Source: CAWJHE01 sp963842455
GTDB taxonomy: Bacteria; Chloroflexota; Anaerolineae; Anaerolineales; UBA4823
Reading direction: 5' to 3'
Assembly (NCBI GenBank): GCA_963842455.1
Contig: CAWJHE010000006.1
Coordinates: forward strand, 124,001 to 188,000
DNA: 64,000 nt
A program made the position numbers and the translations under genes. Shown in pieces: positions 18,080-27,763 of the stretch (position 1 is its first letter; each line of letters opens with the position of its first letter). The notes under the pieces were generated by a model that ran no database searches, was not told where the DNA came from, and saw only the letters and a program-made list of their open reading frames with translations.

Positions 18080-19335
18080 TAAATACTTTTAAATAAGTTA
18101 ATTTTGATCAAGAAATAAAAATTGGTCAATTCTTGTCTCAGAGCAGTGATGACCCCTGATATTCCTTCTTTCTGATATTTTTTATTTATTTGTCCATATC
18201 TTAGCATGAACCAGGCTATCAACCCCCTATAGGGTTGTTGGATCTTGGCATCGTCTGCAGAGGCGTTTGGCAACGTTCTTTCTGATAGGTTAGGGTTGTT
18301 GCTATCATGCGAATTGATAATTTCAATAATCTGCCTGCCCCATTCATGATCAAAGGCTGTTTGTGAATAATTGGCTTTAATGTTTTCGTAGGCATTTTGA
18401 ATGATCCAATTTCGAAGTTGAAGATCATTTACAAGCTGCTCTAATGCTGCGTACCACTCTTCGGGAGTGTTATTAACCAAATATCCATCATTTTTGTGTT
18501 GAATGCATCCACTGTAAACGGGCACATTCGAATATATACCTGCAATCTTACAGGAACCATACTCCCGGAATTTATTGTTGGTTTTTGCATTGTGGAAATT
18601 ATCGTCAAATAATGGCGCTAGCCCAATATCGAATCCTGCTTGTGAAAATTTACTCATGAATGTAGCGTAATTAGGTTCATAGGGCAATAAAAACGCATTC
18701 TTAAATACCGAAAATTCTTCAGGGAAATATCCCCAAAAATACATTTCTACTTGTTTATCGTAGTTTTTCAGCAAATCTTTAAGCGCGATTGAGAAGAGCT
18801 TCCAGAGGTTATCTTCTTTTCTGCTGGTTACGTACACAATGCGGATTGGCTTTTCTTTATGGTCTATTCTGGGCGGTGTTCTGACGAGCGACCAGTCTAA
18901 TGGCGCGGATACGATGACTGCGCGATCCGTGTATTGATTGACTATATCAAGAAGCGTTTTTGAATAAACTCGAACAAGGTGGGCATTGCTGATATATTTT
19001 CTGAGTGTTAATTGCCGTTCAGGGGCGCGATGATATTGGCCAAGTTCTGTATCCAGAGGAATTTCAAATAAATTGTCATCTAAGTCGTAGATATATGGAA
19101 TGTTGTTATCTATTAAGTAATCAAGAGATTTCTGATATTTAGGTTCAGTGTTTCGGCAAAAGATTACCAGGGATGCCTTTTTTAACGAACGAGTTATTGT
19201 ATATTGCTCGAGTTTTGTCTGAAAGCTGATTTTGCCCGTGGCATTCAACCTTAATAAAGGTCTTACTACATCTAACAGTGTGGACGCAGAAAAACCGGGC
19301 AAAACAGAGATGACCAAAGGATGTTTGGTTTTCAT
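18079..19335 (-). CDS. GT-B glycosyltransferase of the locus-specific paralogous group
   Basis: 418 residues. It shares with the N-terminal domain of 19353-21767 the blocks LVIFCRNTEPKY, PYIYDLDDNLFEIP, LVRVYSKTLLD, DIGLAPLFDDNFHNAKTNNKFREYG and GIYSNVPVYS. The last region is the nucleotide-sugar pocket of GT-B enzymes. The DLDDNL motif sits where the acceptor side is expected. Most likely a cytoplasmic retaining glycosyltransferase. Overlaps of one to a few bases with neighbours imply co-translation. Closely related paralogues in tandem suggest successive transfer of similar sugars. Confidence 0.75.
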   Translation of the reverse strand: MKTKHPLVISVLPGFSASTLLDVVRPLLRLNATGKISFQTKLEQYTITRSLKKASLVIFCRNTEPKYQKSLDYLIDNNIPYIYDLDDNLFEIPLDTELGQYHRAPERQLTLRKYISNAHLVRVYSKTLLDIVNQYTDRAVIVSAPLDWSLVRTPPRIDHKEKPIRIVYVTSRKEDNLWKLFSIALKDLLKNYDKQVEMYFWGYFPEEFSVFKNAFLLPYEPNYATFMSKFSQAGFDIGLAPLFDDNFHNAKTNNKFREYGSCKIAGIYSNVPVYSGCIQHKNDGYLVNNTPEEWYAALEQLVNDLQLRNWIIQNAYENIKANYSQTAFDHEWGRQIIEIINSHDSNNPNLSERTLPNASADDAKIQQPYRGLIAWFMLRYGQINKKYQKEGISGVITALRQELTNFYFLIKINLFKSI

Positions 19336-19352
19336 TTTGTTATGCCGGATGA

Positions 19353-21767
19353 TTAGCTTTCCTCAAATTGATAGCCCATGAATGGTTTGGTTTGGATATG
19401 GCCAAAATTGAGGAGGTTGCTTTTCTGCCATTCATAAATTCGTATAGGAATATCCACATTGCGAGCATAGATTCTGAGTGAATACATGCTTGATGACTTT
19501 GGAGTAAATGGACTGAATGAGAATAGCGTTGGGTTGCCGCGCTCGATCAGGCTTGTTTGAATTTCTGATTGTGCGACTATTTGGTTGTCATGAGTGCTTA
19601 TTTCTATTCTTAGAACACCCATTGTAGCTGAAATGTCCAGGATGGCAGCCAGATAAATGCCAGATAATTTTTGTAGAGGCAAATAAAGGTCGTAAGAAAG
19701 ATGTGGAACCAGGTTTAAATTTTGACTGATCTTTAGTGTAAATCCTTTAAGAGATTGTAGGAAAATCAAGCTGTCATCGATTAACTTATGCATTGTAACT
19801 GGCAATTCTTTGGATAAATCGGATCGATTGTATATGTGATCAATAAGTCTGAATAATTTCCGATTGCGAAAAGTGTCAAGATCTTTGGCAAGGACGCGTC
19901 CCAAGGATACATCTCTTTGAAATTGTTCAATTTCTGAAGTGAGCTTGTTGTTTTTTTCTTTGTAAGTATCCAGCTCATCGCGTGTTTCACTGAGATTTAG
20001 ATTGAGTTCTTCGATTTTGGTTAATTCTTTCTCCAAAATTTTCAACTGTTTACCGAGATGCTCATTGAGATTTCTTAAGCGATAGACATGAACGTAAGCC
20101 GGTTCAAAAAACTTTTGCTTCAATTCTTGAAACTCTTTTGAATTATCTGATACACCTTTTATGACCGTACATTGATAATAAATTTTTTCGTGTGTAGTAG
20201 GTGTTTCTATCTTGTCTTCATTTCCTTTTTTCGGTTTTTCCCCATCTTCTAATAGATTATCGAATAGTTCGTAACCAATACAACGGATGTCAATATCTTG
20301 TATTCGGACCACCGAAAAATTTTTAGATTCGATTTCATCAATGCCGGTCTTATTTTCTTGGGTCCACTCAGCGGGAGTAAATTCATTGAAAACAGGATAA
20401 TCGTCTTCTTGATTTCCAGAATTACTTTGTTCTGTGTAAGGGGCTAAGATGGAAACTTGGGCAAGATGATGGCATACTCTGTAAACTTCTTCTAATAATC
20501 GATTAAATTCGATACGACTTCCGAATGAGTTTAACAATTCTAACTTGCTGACGCTGTTAGTCTTAAAAGGCAGGGGGTGGCTAAGATCAGCTATGATAGA
20601 TACACCTGGACCTGCAAATTTGGCCAAACATTGGAAACCAGGTGTGATAAAGCGATTAGCACCGAGGGACAGGTTAATTGATGGGGTTGTGCCTCGCTGT
20701 TTGAAAGTGTTCAGACAAGACGAACACTCATGGTCATTAAGCATAGATTTAATGACATCCAGCCATTGTTTTTCCAGCTTCGATTGATGATAATTTGTTC
20801 TTACAAATTGGTAAGCTTCTTGTTTGATGTGTTCTCTTAAATCCTCGTCATCGATTAAATCCTTAATTGCACTAAACCAGGCATCGGTTTCATTTGTTAC
20901 TAGCAAACCTGTCTGTCGATGGACGACATCCGAGTAAACCGAATGGTCTGTGTAAATCCCAGCGATGTGTGCCGCACCATAATCTCGAAATTTGGTGTTC
21001 GTTTTTGAATAATAAAACTTGGAGTGGAGTAGCGGGGCCAGCCCTATATCATAGCCTGCTTGGGTGAGTTGGTATAAAAAGTCGTTGTAATCATGATTGA
21101 TATTTTCCAGGCGGGAGTTTGGCAAGGATGCGAATAGTTCTGGAATTTCTCCCCACCAGTGCATTACGATGCGGTCACCATATAAGTCGATGATTTTTAG
21201 CAGTGCTTCCGAAAAAATAGTAAGTAAAGGATCTGTGTTGCCCCTTCCGGTTAGATATGTGATATGAATTTTATTATTCTTCTTTTGGATCGGAACAGGG
21301 GAAGTTAGATGAATATCAATACAAGGAATAGCTACAACGACATTAGAGTTGTAGGAAGAAACTTTTTGTTTAAGATCTTGGCTGTAAACAAGAACGAGAT
21401 CTACTTTGTTTAGATAAATTTCAAGTTGTTTGATTTGTTCTGATTCTCGATACAATCTGGCGTAATAAAGCTCTTCAGGTACTTCCCATAAATTGTCATC
21501 AAGGTTATAAATGGTTGCAACCTTCTTTTTCAGACATTCCTCTAAAATCCAATTGTATTCAGGGTCTTGATTGCGGCAGAATATAACCAAATCACATGTA
21601 TGGATATCTTCAGTTGTCACCTCGGATTCGAGTCTCGTGATAAATTCAATATATCCATACTCCTGCAGCTTATCAAGAGGTTTATTAATATAAATAGTAG
21701 CTGAAGGACTTTCCAATGGAAGAATGAGTAATAGTTTTGGTATTTCAAAAGAGAAATTAGTGTTCAT
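19353..21767 (-). CDS. Multidomain GT-B glycosyltransferase with methyltransferase-like and coiled-coil regions
   Basis: 804 residues. About 1-345 is a GT-B glycosyltransferase closely related to 18079-19335 (IFCRNQDPEY, IYNLDDNLWEVPEE, DIGLAPLLHSKFYYSKTNTK). About 365-540 begins with ADLSHPLPFKTNSVSKLELL and has EEVYRVCHHLAQVSILAP, resembling the late strands of a SAM methyltransferase such as those working on glycans, but the glycine-rich SAM motif is not evident, so it may be degenerate. About 575-650 is a strongly charged coiled coil (KQLKILEKELTKIEELNLNL). The last 120 residues look like a beta-sandwich. This resembles chain-length-controlling polymerase/terminase fusions of ABC-exported glycans, but that is only an analogy. 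Confidence 0.65.
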   Translation of the reverse strand: MNTNFSFEIPKLLLILPLESPSATIYINKPLDKLQEYGYIEFITRLESEVTTEDIHTCDLVIFCRNQDPEYNWILEECLKKKVATIYNLDDNLWEVPEELYYARLYRESEQIKQLEIYLNKVDLVLVYSQDLKQKVSSYNSNVVVAIPCIDIHLTSPVPIQKKNNKIHITYLTGRGNTDPLLTIFSEALLKIIDLYGDRIVMHWWGEIPELFASLPNSRLENINHDYNDFLYQLTQAGYDIGLAPLLHSKFYYSKTNTKFRDYGAAHIAGIYTDHSVYSDVVHRQTGLLVTNETDAWFSAIKDLIDDEDLREHIKQEAYQFVRTNYHQSKLEKQWLDVIKSMLNDHECSSCLNTFKQRGTTPSINLSLGANRFITPGFQCLAKFAGPGVSIIADLSHPLPFKTNSVSKLELLNSFGSRIEFNRLLEEVYRVCHHLAQVSILAPYTEQSNSGNQEDDYPVFNEFTPAEWTQENKTGIDEIESKNFSVVRIQDIDIRCIGYELFDNLLEDGEKPKKGNEDKIETPTTHEKIYYQCTVIKGVSDNSKEFQELKQKFFEPAYVHVYRLRNLNEHLGKQLKILEKELTKIEELNLNLSETRDELDTYKEKNNKLTSEIEQFQRDVSLGRVLAKDLDTFRNRKLFRLIDHIYNRSDLSKELPVTMHKLIDDSLIFLQSLKGFTLKISQNLNLVPHLSYDLYLPLQKLSGIYLAAILDISATMGVLRIEISTHDNQIVAQSEIQTSLIERGNPTLFSFSPFTPKSSSMYSLRIYARNVDIPIRIYEWQKSNLLNFGHIQTKPFMGYQFEES

Positions 21768-21797
21768 GAAAACCTTGGATTTTGAGTAATAAGTAGA

Positions 21798-24700
21798 TTA
21801 GTTGTACCAGGTTCTACAATACAGGTGGTTGCTTTTCAATCTAAACCCGATTTTTTGGATTAATCGTCGAACCAGATAGATGGATCTGGCTTGATAAGGC
21901 TTTGCCTGATATATGCTTAGGAGGGTCTCTTTCGTGGGATCCTCGATAGTAAACTCGAGATAAAACGATTGATTTTCAGAATGTGAAATTGGAGCAAACC
22001 GGATTTCAAGCCAATCGTTATCGTGGGCGTTGACTAAATCGACGCGAATTTCTCTCAGCAGATTTCCAGTTTGCGATTTGAGCTTAACAATAAGCTCTCC
22101 GTTTGCCAGCTTTAAGTGGGTCCCAATAAAGACATCGACACCTGACCAGTTCGATTTTTCGATCCATAATGGGTAGGTCAGGCCAGCACCTACAGGGTGA
22201 GAGCTCCTTGGTGGGTCTGTAGGAGAAACATAACTGGCGCGCCTCCCGTTCCTTGTTGACCCGCTGGAAACGAGATTGTTTTCCATAATTGGTAAGTTTG
22301 GGGAATTATAAATATCAGTTCCAGTCCCAGCTCTCAATTTTTCGATGGCGAGATTGTAAATTCTAAACAAGTCATTGGCTGTCCGATAAGGATGTAATTC
22401 CAGGCGAGCAATTTTTCGAGCTCGTTGGCGAATAGATTGAGAATCTTCTCGTTCTAAATGGATTGCACGAAGGATGCCTTCCATCAAGGCTTCTACGGAT
22501 GTGTCTCTGCACAAAATACCGGTCATGTTATCCACAACGAGCTCTTTTACACCACCCACAGGCGTGGCTACTACCAGCACACCAGCGGCAAAGGCATCTT
22601 TGATAGATCCTGGAAAGCTTTCATAAGTTGAAAGGCTAAGAAGGATGTCTGCATCTGAAAAGACCTTCTCAAGATCATCATTGAAATCGTGGATGAACAC
22701 CTCATTTTCAAGCCCGTATTGTTTAATGGCTTGGTGACACTTCTTGGTATAGTCGGGGAAGAAGTGTGTATAACCATACAATCTCAAGTTTATGTGTTCT
22801 AATCCATTCTGCTTAAGCCTGCCCACGGCCTCAATGGTTTCCAATTGTTGTTTTCGATCTTGGAATGTGCCAAGCACGATTAGATTGATGGTCGGCTTAG
22901 AATCAGGAAGTTCATTGCGATGGATATTCTTTAGATAATTCAACTGCCCAAGGGAAAAAAGTGATTTTGGTGCATTATCACGAGCGCAAACATGGGGTGT
23001 GTTAAGTAACTCTCCCCATCTTTTTGCATAGCGAAGGCTATCTGATTGAACCACAGAGCAATGGGAGAAACCAGGGTTATTATCCTGCCAGGAAAAATCA
23101 TCTTGGACTGCATACAAGGTATTCGCGTGCGGTATCTTCATTTCGTCACATACCTGCCCAAAAGAAGGGATGAAGGTAACCGTGTGGACAAGTGCTGGTT
23201 TCCAGCGGATTAAGAGATCTTTTATTTGTTCACGTTCCAGGGTGCTAAAAAACTCCTTAGGGCTTCTAGGTTCAGTAAAGCAGGTATATTCGACAGCATC
23301 TAGAGCTATCTCTTCAGTTTCCAGCTCCTGCTTCAATCGGTTGGCATTTTCCGTTCCCATCAGGATACTCGGAATAATCACAATAGGTTGTATCCCATAG
23401 TTTTTCATCAGGCGGAGTCTCCTCAAGAGTTGGATTTCCGCCCCCCCCAAATGAACCGAGTGCAACACATACATGACTCTTGGCATTCCATCTTGATATC
23501 TATTTTCTCTGGTCAATTTGTGAAAATCAATCGCTCTAAGGGCTGCCTCATGTAAATCAATTTGCGCAATTTCTGTATATTCTTCACGCACGTGTTCCAG
23601 ACATCTGGTGCGCATCGTGTCAAACTCATCAGCACCCATTTCGATAGCCGTAACGATTTGTTGATACCATTCATCTGTTTCGTTTCTTGCTTTTAAACAA
23701 GTTAAACCAGCTGGTAAATCTTGATATTGAACAACATCAGAGAATATCCCAAGAGCCCCAGCGACAGCAGTTTCGTAATACTTTATTAGTGACTTTGCCA
23801 ATCGAGGCGTGGGGTAGTCAAGCATTGGGGTTAGCAGAATATCAAAATGGCTATTTTTTAATTTTCTTAGATAGTATTGATAACTGAAGGTGAAGGGTTT
23901 TTGAATGACTGGTGAGGATAGAGAGGGTAATGATTTAATATCCAATCCCCAAAATTCAAACAAAACCCTGTCCCCATATTTTTTTGAAACTTCTTCGAGT
24001 GCTTTCCAGATTTTTGAAAATTCTTCAATACGATATTGGCTGCCTACATAACCTATTCGCAACCTGGTGTCACCACGCTTGTGAATATGAGATGGTAGAA
24101 AAGATTCGCGAACACAATTATTATGTGGAATAATGCGGGGATTATAGGGAAAAACGGATTTTCCGATAAAACGGTTGGTTACCAGGACGGCATCAACGTT
24201 TTTGGTGATTTCGCAAAGGTTTTCATAATAAGGTGTTTGTGGCGCTAGATATTTGTATTGTTCTCCGTATTCGTAAAAAGTAAAGAGATCATCATCCAGA
24301 TAAAGGGCTGAAGAAAGGTTGTTAGCCAAAGCTTGTTTGGATAATTTTACTGCTTGATCTTCGACCGTACGCATAAGAAGTAAACCATCGGCTTCTTTCT
24401 GCCAGACAGGTTTTATTTCGCCAAGAATTTGGAAGTATGTTTTGTAGCTATTTCGCTGATTAGATAATTGGTCATAATTATTGATTGTTACTTCATTGCA
24501 TACATCAAACGATTGTTTTGTGTATAAAATGTTCTTTTTTCTTGAAGCGGGTAGGGACGCCGAAAAACCACCAATTTGTGGGAAAAAATGACGATGGTTA
24601 AAATAATAGGGCACGATTTGTTCTTCGTATAATCTTTTCCGAAACTCTCCGGTTAATTCCGCCCCAGCAATATCCAAAGAATCAAGCTCGTAATCGCGCC

Positions 24701-25469
24701 ATTTGTCTGGAGTTAAGAGTTCGTCTCTTGGGATATTGTTTATGAATCGAAACAGATGCAAATCCCAGGGAACCGTAACACCTATAGCCCCTTCATTACT
24801 TTCAAATACTTCTGATACGATTTTCTTTATTGAGATGAACTTTACATTTTTAATCAAGCGAAGCCAGAGATCCCAATCACATAACCGGCGCATTCCGATA
24901 TGAGGGTCGTACATTCCAAATTCGAAAACAAGCGAGCGGTTAAATAAAACACTATTATTGGCGATTTTGTTAATATCTAAAAGGGAGACAAGGTCAATGT
25001 CTTCCGCAGGTAAAACATGGTTGCCAACTTTTGTGTAAAACAATGATTGGCCGATAACAACAACGGGTTCATCATGTTTCTTTGCTTCTTTTACCAGGTC
25101 TTCTAAGGCATTTCGTCTCCAAACATCATCATCAAATTGAAATGCAAGGTATTTTCCTTTTGCCAGTTCAATTCCTTCATTTACTCGAATGGCAGGCAAC
25201 CCGCAATTGATCTCATGCCGTACATGGATAATTCTGGAATCCTCAGATCGAAAATTCTCGATAAGTTCGTAGGATCCATCATAGGATCCATCATCCATGA
25301 TGATTAACTCGAAATCTGTATAGGTTTGATTCAAGATACAGTTAATGGAACGATCTAAAAGATCTCGCCTTTTGTGAGTGGGAAGAATAATTGAAACAGA
25401 AGGGGAAATTGGTGAAGATGAGGATTTAAGAACTTGTTGATCACTGAGAAAATCTCTGGCAAATAGCAT
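21798..25469 (-). CDS. Giant trifunctional glycosyltransferase (GT2 + GT-B + GT4) with C-terminal beta domain
   Basis: 1223 residues. (1) About 24-240: a GT2 domain with VSIILPTHKRRDLLDRS, MDDGSYDGSY and FQFDDDVWRRNAL (DxD-like). (2) About 310-640: a GT-B-like module with YLDDDLFTFYEYGE, RIGYVGSQYRIEEF and LLTPMLDYPTPRLAKSLIKY, kin to the genes at 16.7-21.8 kb. (3) About 665-1070: a GT4 domain with LHSVHLGGAEIQLLRRL, VLGTFQDRKQQLE and STYESFPGSIKDAFAAG (E-x7-E region). (4) About 1100-1223: a probable beta-sandwich, perhaps carbohydrate-binding. The ATG at 25469 follows AAAGAG and an extended -10 promoter. It should add several sugars in sequence. Codon use is AT-rich like its neighbours. Confidence 0.75.
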   Translation of the reverse strand: MLFARDFLSDQQVLKSSSSPISPSVSIILPTHKRRDLLDRSINCILNQTYTDFELIIMDDGSYDGSYELIENFRSEDSRIIHVRHEINCGLPAIRVNEGIELAKGKYLAFQFDDDVWRRNALEDLVKEAKKHDEPVVVIGQSLFYTKVGNHVLPAEDIDLVSLLDINKIANNSVLFNRSLVFEFGMYDPHIGMRRLCDWDLWLRLIKNVKFISIKKIVSEVFESNEGAIGVTVPWDLHLFRFINNIPRDELLTPDKWRDYELDSLDIAGAELTGEFRKRLYEEQIVPYYFNHRHFFPQIGGFSASLPASRKKNILYTKQSFDVCNEVTINNYDQLSNQRNSYKTYFQILGEIKPVWQKEADGLLLMRTVEDQAVKLSKQALANNLSSALYLDDDLFTFYEYGEQYKYLAPQTPYYENLCEITKNVDAVLVTNRFIGKSVFPYNPRIIPHNNCVRESFLPSHIHKRGDTRLRIGYVGSQYRIEEFSKIWKALEEVSKKYGDRVLFEFWGLDIKSLPSLSSPVIQKPFTFSYQYYLRKLKNSHFDILLTPMLDYPTPRLAKSLIKYYETAVAGALGIFSDVVQYQDLPAGLTCLKARNETDEWYQQIVTAIEMGADEFDTMRTRCLEHVREEYTEIAQIDLHEAALRAIDFHKLTRENRYQDGMPRVMYVLHSVHLGGAEIQLLRRLRLMKNYGIQPIVIIPSILMGTENANRLKQELETEEIALDAVEYTCFTEPRSPKEFFSTLEREQIKDLLIRWKPALVHTVTFIPSFGQVCDEMKIPHANTLYAVQDDFSWQDNNPGFSHCSVVQSDSLRYAKRWGELLNTPHVCARDNAPKSLFSLGQLNYLKNIHRNELPDSKPTINLIVLGTFQDRKQQLETIEAVGRLKQNGLEHINLRLYGYTHFFPDYTKKCHQAIKQYGLENEVFIHDFNDDLEKVFSDADILLSLSTYESFPGSIKDAFAAGVLVVATPVGGVKELVVDNMTGILCRDTSVEALMEGILRAIHLEREDSQSIRQRARKIARLELHPYRTANDLFRIYNLAIEKLRAGTGTDIYNSPNLPIMENNLVSSGSTRNGRRASYVSPTDPPRSSHPVGAGLTYPLWIEKSNWSGVDVFIGTHLKLANGELIVKLKSQTGNLLREIRVDLVNAHDNDWLEIRFAPISHSENQSFYLEFTIEDPTKETLLSIYQAKPYQARSIYLVRRLIQKIGFRLKSNHLYCRTWYN

Positions 25470-25507
25470 AGGTTACTCTTTAAGTTAAAAGATTTAACGC
25501 CTCAAAT

Positions 25508-25516
25508 ATTATATCA
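25508..25516 (-). promoter_or_regulatory. Extended -10 promoter for the 21.8-25.5 kb glycosyltransferase operon
   Basis: On the minus strand TGATATAAT is a perfect extended -10 element (TGnTATAAT), placing the start near 25500 and leaving about 30 bases to the ATG at 25469. It sits just after the terminator of the beta-helix gene, so the glycosyltransferase operon is probably transcribed independently. No good -35 is needed with this type and none is obvious. Confidence 0.55.
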
Positions 25517-25654
25517 TCACAGGAATTTTTCTTAGGCGAGCGCTACTGGCAGGACTTGGTTATCCCCATTAAGTAGCGACATGTTTATAAACCTGTGCAA
25601 TCGAGAAATGGACAATGGAGTAACAGACGCCCGACGGTCATGATTTTCAATTTC

Positions 25655-25701
25655 AAAGAAAACAAGAAGACCGGATTCTTGATGGATAGAACCCGGTCTT
25701 C
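25655..25701 (-). terminator. Rho-independent terminator of the beta-helix protein gene
   Basis: Arms at 25701-25688 and 25679-25666 pair over 14 positions with one G-U in the minus-strand RNA and an eight-base loop. The tract TTGTTTTCTTT follows. It lies 25 bases after the stop of 25726-27417, exactly where a terminator belongs. Confidence 0.82.
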
Positions 25702-25725
25702 AAATTTGGCACATGAATGCTTTTC

Positions 25726-27417
25726 TTATTTTTTAATCAAAGGGATGAAAATGGTATTCTGGGTATTTTGGTTGGATGTCAATTGGATCTCATAAGCTCC
25801 AATGTCACAAGCACTGGCTGACGGTCGCAATTCTCCGCGTGTATCATAATACGGGCAGGCACTGCCACCACTGTCAAAGGCGGGACTATTTTCCAGTAGG
25901 GGATGATACGCAACAGTCCCTTCTATGGTTAGTGTGCCTATGAATGGTGCGATGTTTAATTTATCTGTGCTCTTGTAAATAAACTCGCAAGTTAGACCGC
26001 CGCCCCCAGTAACATTTGGTTTTCCAAATAAGTTATAACCCAAGGAGTTGATTCTTCCTCTGCAATCTGGAATTCCATAGGTGTCAGTGTTCTCGGCTAA
26101 AAGTGTATTCTTGATCTCTATATATGTATTGTTGGTTCTGTTCGTGATGCCGCCAGATGCCTTCGCCTGGTTTTTTGTAATGGTAGAATACTCGATCAAA
26201 ATGTGTCCATTGTCTAAATTGAATATGGCTCCGCCTTCCGATTCGATTGTGGTGGTGCCATACCCAATATTCCCACTCATCGTACTGGTGTTGATATAGA
26301 GCATATTAGGAGCCAACGTGTAATTGCCGTTAGCGATTCCCGCTCCGTAAGTGGCTACATTATTCACAATGGAAACATTGTGGAGCTCTAAGCTCTCTGA
26401 ATTATAAATCGCACCTCCATACCCACCCGCAGAGAGAGCTTTATTGTTAGATAGGATAACATTCTTGATGGTAAGTAAGCCTTCGTTGTGGTAAATTCCT
26501 CCACCTCCAGTATATGCATTGGTGGGAGGCCGGCAACAGCGCGACTCATTGCTATCAATAACGCCATCTTCCAGAAATAGGTCACCTAAATCCGTGTTGA
26601 TACCCCCACCGTCTTTGGAGACATTGTTGCTGATTACAAAGTTTTTCAAGGTTGATGGCTTAAAGGAATTATGATAAAGACCACCACCTTGCAATTCCGC
26701 ATAATTCCCAGTGATTGTGACATTGTTGCCGTATAGCAAGCTGCCGTTAAATAGGCCTCCACCGCCAAAACCCAGCTCATTAGCAGTTGCTGTATTTCCA
26801 GATATGGTTACATTCTCTAAGGTCAAGACGGGTATATTTTCCCCCGCAGGACCTACAAATGCATGCTGATTGTATACGCCCCCACCCTGGAAAGCCCGGC
26901 TGTTTTTAATATCGACATTGGTTAGCGTTAAGCTTGCTTCATTGAAGATACCACCGCCGTTACGTTCAGTAGCAAGCGTTTTCGTATTGATGGCGTTTTG
27001 AATGGTGAGATCGGAAATCGAATGGTTTCCACTCCTGGCGGTAAAATAGAAAGCCCGACTTATTCCCTTGCCATCGATTGTTGTAACGCTTTTGCCAGCG
27101 CCTTTGATGATCACAGAGTCATCGCCAACATGATCTTCAATACGCAGCTCGCGATTTAGGTAAATTTTTAGAGCTGGTATTTGTATCGTATTAGGACCAG
27201 TGAGCACATTTGTTTCATCAATCGCTGCTCGCAGTGTGCAAGCGCCTCCAGAAGTCCGGCATAGTCCATCTCCAGGATTGGCATCTGCTTCATCTCCAGC
27301 ACTTGTCACATAGAATACACCTGCATTGGCAATGCCGTCCGGAATGGTGATGAAGGCAATTAATCCTATGATGATCATCGTTTTGAAAATACAATAAAGA
27401 TTTATATTTTTATTCAT
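25726..27417 (-). CDS. Secreted right-handed beta-helix protein with CSLREAI-type N-terminus
   Basis: 563 residues. A signal peptide covers about 1-32 (IIGLIAFITIPDGIANA). Next comes a cysteine-pair motif of the CSLREAI type (CRTSGGACTLRAAIDETN, near 53-70), found at the N-terminus of exported polymorphic repeat proteins. About 110-480 is a run of 20-25-residue repeats rich in GGG, N and T (GNTATANELGFGGGGLFNG; GGGIYHNEGLLTIKN), consistent with a parallel beta-helix. The end, DIGAYEIQ, is followed by a short tail finishing TIFIPLIKK, the IYLPLV-like motif also seen in the glycosidases at 35 and 36.7 kb. It has its own promoter and terminator. Likely an adhesin or surface structural protein, or an inactive polysaccharide-binding relative of pectate lyases. 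Confidence 0.75.
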   Translation of the reverse strand: MNKNINLYCIFKTMIIIGLIAFITIPDGIANAGVFYVTSAGDEADANPGDGLCRTSGGACTLRAAIDETNVLTGPNTIQIPALKIYLNRELRIEDHVGDDSVIIKGAGKSVTTIDGKGISRAFYFTARSGNHSISDLTIQNAINTKTLATERNGGGIFNEASLTLTNVDIKNSRAFQGGGVYNQHAFVGPAGENIPVLTLENVTISGNTATANELGFGGGGLFNGSLLYGNNVTITGNYAELQGGGLYHNSFKPSTLKNFVISNNVSKDGGGINTDLGDLFLEDGVIDSNESRCCRPPTNAYTGGGGIYHNEGLLTIKNVILSNNKALSAGGYGGAIYNSESLELHNVSIVNNVATYGAGIANGNYTLAPNMLYINTSTMSGNIGYGTTTIESEGGAIFNLDNGHILIEYSTITKNQAKASGGITNRTNNTYIEIKNTLLAENTDTYGIPDCRGRINSLGYNLFGKPNVTGGGGLTCEFIYKSTDKLNIAPFIGTLTIEGTVAYHPLLENSPAFDSGGSACPYYDTRGELRPSASACDIGAYEIQLTSNQNTQNTIFIPLIKK

Positions 27418-27447
27418 TTTTCAACCTATTCATACATTATTTCTTCA

Positions 27448-27475
27448 ATAATAAACTCTCTCTAGGCTAAGTCAA
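27448..27475 (-). promoter_or_regulatory. Promoter of the beta-helix protein gene
   Basis: Minus strand: TTGACT (27475-27470), 16-base spacer, TATTAT (27453-27448). The predicted start near 27440 leaves a leader of about 24 bases to the ATG at 27417, with AGG of the weak ribosome site inside it. Because a strong terminator lies upstream, this gene is probably monocistronic. Confidence 0.6.
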
Positions 27476-27723
27476 TGAGATAAAAGTACTTGTGTTCACA
27501 GATGAAAGTAGCGTTCTCTCATTTAAGCAAATAATTCTGAATAAGCTCAATAAAATCTATGCAATATATATCAATAAAATAAATTAACATTCGACAGATG
27601 CTTGATAATTCCTATCCCCCTTTTATAAACAACCTGACATGTTTGCAAGGTGATCTCCATCCTCAGGTTTTCAAGCAACTCTCATCAAGCAATGACTTTG
27701 ATTATTTTGTTTGGCAAATAGAT

Positions 27724-27763
27724 TAAAGAAAAACCGCTGTACAAGTTTTGCTTGTACAGCGGT
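27724..27763 (-). terminator. Strong rho-independent terminator after the GNAT gene
   Basis: A perfect 13-bp stem (ACCGCTGTACAAG with its complement at 27763-27751 and 27745-27733), a five-base loop, then TTTTCTTT on the minus strand. It ends the transcript of 27833-28351 and its upstream genes, 70 bases past the stop codon. Confidence 0.92.
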
